In this document: one piece after another, positions 44,301 to 53,300 of the stretch
How the letters are laid out: every line of letters starts with the position of its first letter
Position numbering within the stretch: the first letter of the stretch is position 1
Origin: Cladopsammia gracilis
Taxonomy: Eukaryota; Cnidaria; Anthozoa; Scleractinia; Dendrophylliidae
Length of the DNA stretch: 64,000 nt
Direction: 5' to 3'
Assembly: GCA_022457155.1 (NCBI GenBank)
Contig: JAJGOT010000135.1
Coordinates: 775,001 to 839,000, forward strand
Notes under the pieces: generated by a model
Database searches by the model: none
The model's input: the letters and a program-made list of their open reading frames with translations, nothing else
Told to the model about the DNA's origin: nothing
Translations under genes and position numbers: made by a program

Positions 44301-47300
44301 TGAATTGGATAGATGATATTGTTCTATCAAGTTCAGAAAAAATTGGAATAAAATCCGGAGTTATTAATAAAATGTAAATTATTAGACATGAGGAAAGATT
44401 GTTTGACTATAGAGTCATTATCTTTGTTGTTTAGATAAACAAAATATTTCATAATTTTCTGATTAATTGGGATTATTAACTGTAATCTCCCAAGTTCAGC
44501 TCTGCAAGCTACGTTAGAGGCCTGATTGTTTACTTCTAAGTAGTGTTTACAAAATTTGAGATGAATTTTTTTCTATGGGGGAACTATCTCATGTTTTAAA
44601 GTTCTGGTTAGTGTACATCCCCCATTTCTCACTGTTGTAGCTTAAGATCGGAAATGTCATTGTGTCAAAAATCTGGGATGCGGTATTGGGATTAAGTCTA
44701 TTGAGAAATGTATGTTTTCGTATACATAAAAGGCGTGCGGGGCTTTTTCTTTTAAGTGTTCGACTGCAAGAGTAAAATTTCCCGTTGGAGTTAAACGTGT
44801 ACCTAAATAGGTGTATTCTTGAACAATTTCAATTGGCTCGGTGCCCATGTTGAAGTTGATGTCAACGGATTTCCTTGGGCGTTTTTGGAATATCATTATT
44901 TTTGTTTTCTTGGTATTGACTTTTAGCATCCATGTTTTACAATATGAAGAGAGTGTTTAAACAGTTTTGTAATCCTGTTTTGGATCTTGATGTAATATAT
45001 CAAACACGAGGAACAGTGTTTCATCAGATTTCCAAACACCGAGAAGTGGATTGGAAAAACGAGGCGCAGCCGAGTTTTTTTAAACCACTTCAAGGTGTTT
45101 GGAAATCTGATGAAACACTGTTTCGAGTGTTTGATATAGCTTCTCAAACTGATCGTTAAATGCGGAGAAAATGAAGGAATAAAATCGCCAAAATCTATGC
45201 AAATTAAGAAACGATTTCAAAACCTCCTTCACGGTAGTGATTTCCTTTGTGTTCTCGTCATGAATTATTAATGAGTTTGAGAAAGGATGATCAAATCATC
45301 TGCATACAATAGTGAATTTATTTTTGTTCCATTTGGAAGAACAAATGGTTTCGAATGAATGCGGCAATTTGTATATATAGAGATTAAATAAAAGAGGACT
45401 TAACCCTATTCAGACTGGGGGGGGGGGGGGGGCTTTTCGACCCCCCCCCTCCAGTAAAATTGTGATAACTCTTACACCGAAATAGCTATGAGGCTGAAAT
45501 TTTCTGACTTTTCCTAGAATTTATCTAGTGACATTTTGGTATCCATAACATGTCAGTGTGATTAACCATGTTGCCATGGCAACCGGTTTTTGACACATAG
45601 GTTTTCAAAATATTAAAATATGGTGATTTTTTTATTTTAAGATCTTGTTCTTTGACTTATAGTGCATTTTCTTGTTAGAATAGTTTTTTCTTGGGACTAG
45701 TTCTTGAAAGACATGAAAAATTTTTAACATCAAATATTTGGGGGGAGGGGTAGGTAAATTTTTGCTCTCTTTTACTTATAGACAAAAATTTTGTACTATT
45801 TATTAAATAACGCTTCTAAGTTCATTGTTTGGATAATAAACATTAGTTTGATACGTGTTTTATACATTCTGATCCTTTTCTCTTTTAGATATTTTTTAAA
45901 TTTTAATTTAAACAAAAAAAAAAAGGAAATCCAAGATGGCGGATCCAAGATGGTGGACAATAATTTCAAAATTATAGTTTTATCGCCCTTTCTTTTTGCT
46001 TGTTCTCGCTTTACAAGTGTCCTTGTTTGTATTTATTATGTTTTAATATTAAAGAGATGATTTTACAGTTATATTTGATATTTTAAGTATCTGGATGGAA
46101 AAATATCAAAGAAACGTCGGAAAAACAAAAATGACGTCATTTTGACGTCATAATTGGGTGTGGCAGATCAAAACTGGGTGTGAAGTTTCCTTGTGTGGAG
46201 GTGAACATTGTGTCAAAATTTCATGGTCCTCGTTTTACTGGTTCCAGAGATATAAGGGGGGGGGGTCCGAGGAGCCCCCCCCAGTCACAGATTGCCTAAA
46301 AAAGCCCAGTCTGAATAGGGTTAAAATACATCCTTGACGTACACCTCTTGAGTATGAGAAAGATCGAGTTTTGTTTTCTCTGATTCTTATGGAACATGTA
46401 GAATTGCAATAAAGGCTTTTGATCAGATTGTAGAAATGTCCTCCTATGTTGATTTTGAGCAGCTTGTAAAACAATCCCTCGTGCCAAACAGAGTCGAAAG
46501 CTTTACGGAAATCTAGTAGTAGTGGTGGTGGTGGTGGTGGTGATAGTAGTAGTAGAAGTGGTTGCAGTAGTAGTATTAGTAGTTGTAGTGGAAATGGTGG
46601 TAGTGGTAGTGGTAGTGGTAGTGGTAGTGGTAGTGGTGGTGGTAGTGTAAGGTACGGTAAGGTAACAACTTTTTTTATAGAGGGTGACACAACAGTTTTC
46701 ATTGACCTAACCATTGGCCCTCTAGTGGTAGTGGAAGTAGTCGTGGTAGTGGTAGTTGTAGTGGTAGTAGTAAAGTGGGAGTATGGTATTAGAATTCGAA
46801 GTTTCGGTCTTACCTTAAATGTTGCACACGAGTACCTAAGAACCCGGGCATGGTTGTGAGAAGATTAATGACCTAGGAAGCAAGTAAACATGGATGTCTA
46901 TAGATAAATCATTAATCTCCATTATAACAATGTCAACAATAAATCTCTAAAAATCACAAAGTCAATTTTAGTTCTTTCTATTAATGCACTCATTCCAAAT
47001 AAAAGGTCATGGGCTTGATTTAGAATATCCGCCAGTAGATATCATTAACCGCCTCAGGATTAGCTCAGTTGGTAAAGTGCTAGTCTGCTGAGCGGGAGGA
47101 CGCGGGATCGATCCCCGGCCGTACCAACATTCAAGGTCTTATAGGGCGATAATGCCACCTTTGCTATGATATCTGCAAACGGTTAGACCTTGACATTGCT
47201 GGGATGACCACGTGGAAATTGCGGTCCCGTAGGGGACGTAAAACAGTGTACTAAAATAATACTTCCGTGCTAAATACATTGACACTTCAATAAAGTTATT

Positions 47301-50300
47301 TAAACATCTTTGTTTGATGACTACAAAACGCTTCCTTGGTGTGATTTGCATTTGCGCGTTTCTGCCATACTGCAGATTATATGCTGGGAACAATGAGCTG
47401 AGACATGCTCAGATACATAGCCTTTACAATGCTCTTACAACGCTCTTGTAATACCCAACACCCTCTCTTATACCCCTTCTAAAATCTCGCTAAGATACTT
47501 GGGTAATCCAGCCCATTCTGTGACGAAATATTGCAGAAACCATGCATTTTTGTTATTGACCCCCGCAACTTGCAGGAGGTTATGATGTTTATCAAACAAC
47601 AGTTTTTAACTGGATTTTACCTCTTGTTGCACCTCAGCTGCCGTTGACCGTGAGTGCTCATTGGCTATCCGAGATTCCAGGTAATCAACTGTAAAAGGTG
47701 TGTTATCCAGCATCAACCGGACCACGACGTAATAATCTTAAATCACAAAGAGACACAGCTTATATGCTCCTATAGTGTTGTGTGAATTTACAACACTGGC
47801 AATAAAACGAGAAGCTTAAGGTTACAGTGTACCTTCGGGGGTGTCTCCAATATAACAGCTCTAGCGTCTTAAGATTACATTTAAGATACCTAAACCCAGA
47901 TATCAAATTAAAGCTTATAGAGCTGGCTATCTAAATATGGAAACCATTTGGTAATAAAATGAATTGTCGAATTTTTTACGACGTCTAAATTCGAACGTCC
48001 GAATCAGCTTTAAAACGCTATAACTCAAAGCGATTATTATATTTTGCTAATTTGATTTGTTCTCGGGTTTCCGGACACGAAGCGCTAAAAAAACGTGTTG
48101 GCGATTTTCCATATTCAATTGCAGTGAAAAGTTACAGAATATTTTCGAAAAGGGGAGAAAAAAAATCTGGAATGATCGCACGGAAATGCCTCTTGACGAA
48201 AAAGTTTTCGGAATTAAGAAATTCGCCGACACGTTTTTGTTGATTATATGTTAGCCTAGCTTCTGTCCAAATTTAAGGAAAATCGAACAAATTCCCTTTG
48301 AGTTGTAGCTCTTTAAAGTGTCCCCAACAAGCGAAAAATTAACTTTGAGAAAACGGCGCTTAAAGAAACATATCGCTTAATAAACAAACTCCGCCCACAA
48401 AAGTTACACCGTCATTTCTCCGTCAATTTTCACTATTTTTCGATACTTTTTTTTTGGATGAAAGTTCATTCTGTAAACTTTATTTTAACGCCAAAAAAAA
48501 ATTTTCAATAAATTTTCGATCTGAAGGTAACCTTAAAAACCGAAAAGGAGGCGTAAAGAACCGGGGAACCAACAATATTTAAACCAGTGTGGGGTACAAA
48601 GTGAGGTGCGTATGTAGCGACTGGGTAAATTGTTGGCGTTAACTTATACATCAACAAGTGAGAACCTAACATGTAAAAACTTGTTGAAACATACTTTTTG
48701 TAAAAATCGGCTGCCACAGAGTGTTGAAATGTTCTTTCTCAAACGTTAAACTCATCAATAATTGATCAAGTTTGAACAAAGGAAATGATAAGAATTCCTT
48801 CGTTTTCTTTGTATTTAATGATTAGTTTAACAAGATAAGGTAAATATTATGGGTTGTGGCGCTGCTGGGGGTCCATGACGTCATCCAAAATGGCCGCCAA
48901 GAAGGCCGCCATCTTGGATTTTACTAAAAATTAAAATTTATCGGAAAAATGCGGAAATTGCAAGTATTGTTTGCTAGAGTTGCAAAATAACATACAATTA
49001 AACATTTTGATGCTTTTGTTAGCATTTTATATGTTTTTTCATTTAAAAAAGGTGAAAAACACGCATTTTTGTTCAAAAATGGGTTCACCTCATGTTACTT
49101 ATGACGTCGTATCCCGTTACCATAGCAGCCGGTTGTCGCAAAACTTTACCAGAATGTGTCTCAAGGATAAACGAACAGCTACTGAAAACGGCATGTGCTA
49201 ATCATAAACGATCTTGAAAATATCGGAGAAAAACCTTAAGGAGGGGTGGCAACCGCCACCGCCCTTGTACGTCCGAGGGTTAAGAAGCTGTATCAAACAT
49301 GCGAAAGAGGTTTTCATTAGGTATCCAAGCACCTGGAAGTAGGTTATAAAAATCTTCAACTTACTTCTTTGGTGTTTGGAAATTCAAATGGAACACTAGT
49401 CCTCATGTTTGATATATTACTTACACATCCAAAACAATATCAACCAAACTTTCACTTGTCAGTATATTCTGTGTAAAATTGATCAATATCCTTTTCAAAA
49501 CCAAGATGATTTTATATTCGCACCACCTGTTCAATTTTTATCCCAGATCTCCATTGGGCACATCAGATGAGCGAAAACAACAACATTGAGCTCTAACCTG
49601 GTTTACAGCCATACAACTCCATTCTGAAAGCGAAGTTGTTATGAAACGAGACCGACATCAGCATCACACTAAGAGCTTTGGCTGGTAGAGCCACTTGGTT
49701 AAGTTGTATTGAATTCCTGTCCTGGTTTCCGAGAAACATCTGCCACAGAAGGTTGAGAATTATATTATTTTTTGTATGCTTTTTTCAAATACAAGAACAT
49801 TCAATTTTTTTAGCTGAGGCTTTGCTTGAAATGAACATTTATTTTGGCGATTTGAACCTAGAAACGTCATGAAGTATACGATCAGAACGAAAACAATACA
49901 CTTTGAACGTGTTAGTTATTGTAGTCCAAGGGCCAATCCTGAAGACCTCCTGAGTTAAGATATTTATCTAACTATTTTCTTTCTTTGCAATAGCCTATCG
50001 TTATTCCAACGCTAGGTCATTGTTGTGAATGAATATTTAGGATATACCTGGAATTAATTACTTCAACCCTTTGACTCCCAAGAGTGTCAATCATTAAAAT
50101 TCAAAAAAAGTCCCAAATTTCATTTTGTAAAATATTGCAAAACAAATGGTACCATGCAAAAGTACTGCTGAAGAGGTTTCATTTGAATGGTCACACCATA
50201 GGATTTCGTCAACAGACTCAAAAGTTAGAACTATTTACATGTCTCCATAATTGACTCTGGGAGTGAAAGGGTTAATGATTCACAGAGGTATTCTTTCGCA

Positions 50301-53300
50301 TATCATGACGTTTCAACATATATTTCCTTCAAACGAATTTCTTTTAGATAAATGAATTAGGTTTTATCTTAGGAATGAATAACTTTTTTTATTTCTTAAC
50401 AATTCCTCTTCTTGCATCCTCTGTGAATGTCATTTTAGGTAATTAATTTTAAGTTTTCAGTAGCATCATAAAACAGATTTCGATTCCAAAATGTTTATGG
50501 AATTGTATAGAGTTTAAAACTACACATCTGGGCTAAATTTTGAAGCGCAAGAGCGTTTCGTTCATAAGTTATAGGCGAACGAATATTAACATATTTTTCT
50601 GTAAAAATGTATGGAGCGGCCATCTTTGTGTCCCACTTAGGACACTTAGGGACAGAAACATGGCGGCCACAACTTCAAAGTCTTCACTACGCAAAAATTC
50701 TCACTACAAAAGATTGGATTCACTTATGTTACAAATAAATTAGCTTATAAGCATCTATATAACTAAACAAGAACTCTACGAGAAGTGATAAGAAATTAAG
50801 AAATTAAGAATTCGAAGTATAGCTAGTAGTGTAACTACTCCACAATCGAAGATTTACAGTGTAAAATCCATTGTGTTTTTTTTTCTTTCAAAATAAGATT
50901 TTGTCTAGCATTGAGCATACGATGAAGGTCACCTGTAGGAAGCAAGATAGAAAACTAACAGCAATCTGAATTATTTTTCTTAGCATAAGTTGACTAATTA
51001 AAGAATACAGATCACAATGACGTTGTTGAACAACTGAATAGAACAGTAACGTTAGTTTTAACACCAGACCGTGATTCCGTAGTGTAACAGGAGGCTTTTA
51101 CAAATAGCTGTGAAAACTGTGAGAAACGGTGGTACATGTTTATGTTAAATCTGTTAGTTCTTAACACTTAAGACATCACATCCTTAACAAATGTATTGCA
51201 GGTTATCTTGTCACTTGACCGTTTTCCTGTGTGTTTCCATGTTTCATGTCTCTATTATCTACATAATTTTTTCAACCAGATCTTCTAATATTGCTGACAT
51301 GAATTTCTTTGTATATAAATAAACATATATAAATGTTCTCCAAGTGTTAGTTTCGTATAGAAATTTATACAATATTACGATTTTATCAACACACTCTCTA
51401 AAGTACATGAGTTGCTAACCATCACAATCATACTGGCATTGGCATTTAAAATCCATTGGTTTTCAAATTTATGAAATACAGCCTAAGAAAACACATGAAT
51501 TGAAACCATCTCTTGATTCTTTCTTTTCGCCAGGACTGGTGCCAGTGTATGTTCTCATCGTATTAATATCAAAACCCCTTTTAATTTGCTGCGGTTGGTG
51601 ACAGATAATTCGAGTGATATAAGCATCCCTGGCCTGACCGTGACATTTGTATCGCACAATCCGTGCTATATAATTTATTTCAAAGGTAGAAACATAAAAC
51701 TTTCTTGATGCAATGTCTTCCAAAAATTGTGGGAATTCTTTTTAATGTTCTGTTCAGTACATTTAAGGGATAAAAATAAATGGTCTGCTCGCTCAGAAAA
51801 CGAGGCCTTCGAAGTTTCTAAGGAGAACTGTCCTCAGTTTTAAATGGAGAGCTCCTCTCGGATTTTTATGGGAGATCTTCCGACATGTGCAGGATATGTC
51901 ACGTGAAACTTTATTCGCTTATTATCCACACACTGGACCTGAAATGATGGGGTGCCTGTATCTATTATGTCTATTAAGATCCCTGTTTTGTGAGGGAGAA
52001 AGTAAGCATAGTTTTAAATTGTTCGGATAGTTGTAAGAGCCACTTGAAGGTAATTTAATTATGTATTTTATCTCTTATTGTCATGAATTTCAAGAAGTTT
52101 AAATCCATTGTATCCACTGGTGATGACGGTTGTCCGTCGAGACATGTGCGTGGCAAAATTAAAAATGTCGCTCTCTATTTAAAAATTTAACTAATGAAAC
52201 AAACAAAGCAAAAACCCACAAACATTCAAGAAACTCCACAATTTGAAAATAATGCCTTAGTTTATTTTTGAACGCCCTGTTTTTTTTCATTTTTTATTAT
52301 TATTTTCAGCGAAAAAAACCAGCCATTTTTCTAGTGTTTGTTTAAAACTTTATTATCATGGATCGAAATGACTTTCAAAAGTTTTTGTTATGCTTTGTAA
52401 AATAAACCAAAACACCTGGTGACAACAACCCGCGATTTAGTTTTGTTAAAATTTGGTCAAATCATCATTAACACGGATCGAAGCGACTATAAAACTTTTC
52501 TGATGTTTCAAAACACCAACTGTCAATAACCTGCTATTTATTTTTGTTAAATCTTGGTGACAAAGATTCTAAATACCCGACTTTTCTTTACAAGATGAAT
52601 CGGTTGTTTAGATACAAACCGCACATTAAAGCAAATAGTTCTTATGGACGCAAAATACATTTTGAGCCTATTTTCAAGAATTTATACAAAAATTCAGAGA
52701 AAAGTTAGAAACCAAAACCCAGACGGATTAAACTAATTCACTCCAGTTTACCCGACAAGGCGGACTACTCACCGTTTATTGCAGGTGCAATAAACAAGAT
52801 AATTTAAATTTTCTTCCTGTGTCCGATCGGACGAACAAAAGTAACGCACAAAACCCAATAACCAGAAAAAAGTTATCTCGCGGATAACAAATAATTTCAC
52901 AGATCTTGGCTGAGTTCAGTGATTTGTTATATGCACACTTCAAAATGTTTCTCGACGCAAATCCGCCTTGTCTCCACTTTATACAGACTTCTTAAAGTCG
53001 CCTAGTCAGACGGACTAAACATTACTTATTCAATTACACCTAAACGGCATACGTTAATCAGTAAAAACGCACATATTTTGTCTTCATGCAAACTAAAAGC
53101 CAACTTAGCTCATTTACAGACCAGCGAAGAACAGAGAAATTATCCGTTGCTTGACTAAGGGTTGGTTAATTAAACGACGTTTAAATTAAGACGGCATTTA
53201 AGGAAACCGCAGTCTAAGCCAATTTCAATTCGGCCAAACGTAATATATCAACGTTGTTTATTATGTATAAAAAGTGTCAAGAATGGATATATCAAAAACT

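Larger units (their letters stand above)
43704..46513 (-). mobile_element. 5'-truncated CR1-like LINE with two nested insertions
   Basis: Minus-strand RT motifs run in order: motif A LDFRKAFDSVWH and motif B SRGVRQGC (46513-46325), motif C YADD (45296-45307), thumb NTKKTKIMIFQKRPRK and EYTYLGTRLTPTG (44929-44657), and C-terminal part (44330-44010). The 3' end is AATAAAGCAATTTTACTACT against the microsatellite. It is split by a TTAA element (45404-46320) and a foldback (44989-45135), and frames shift between segments, so it is dead. It sits in the intron before exon 43260-43410. Confidence 0.85.

Noticed and set aside
47051..47130. tRNA gene
   Set aside because: tRNA-like head only; B box reads GGATCGATCC and it is followed by a SINE body.
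47461..47560. Exon candidate ATTTCGTCACAG to TTTTAGAAG between polycystin exons
   Set aside because: The phase required by the upstream exon contains a stop, and there is no convincing donor.
51469..51723. 84-codon minus-strand frame as an extra polycystin exon
   Set aside because: No domain similarity, and the discoidin exons on either side already join in phase without it.
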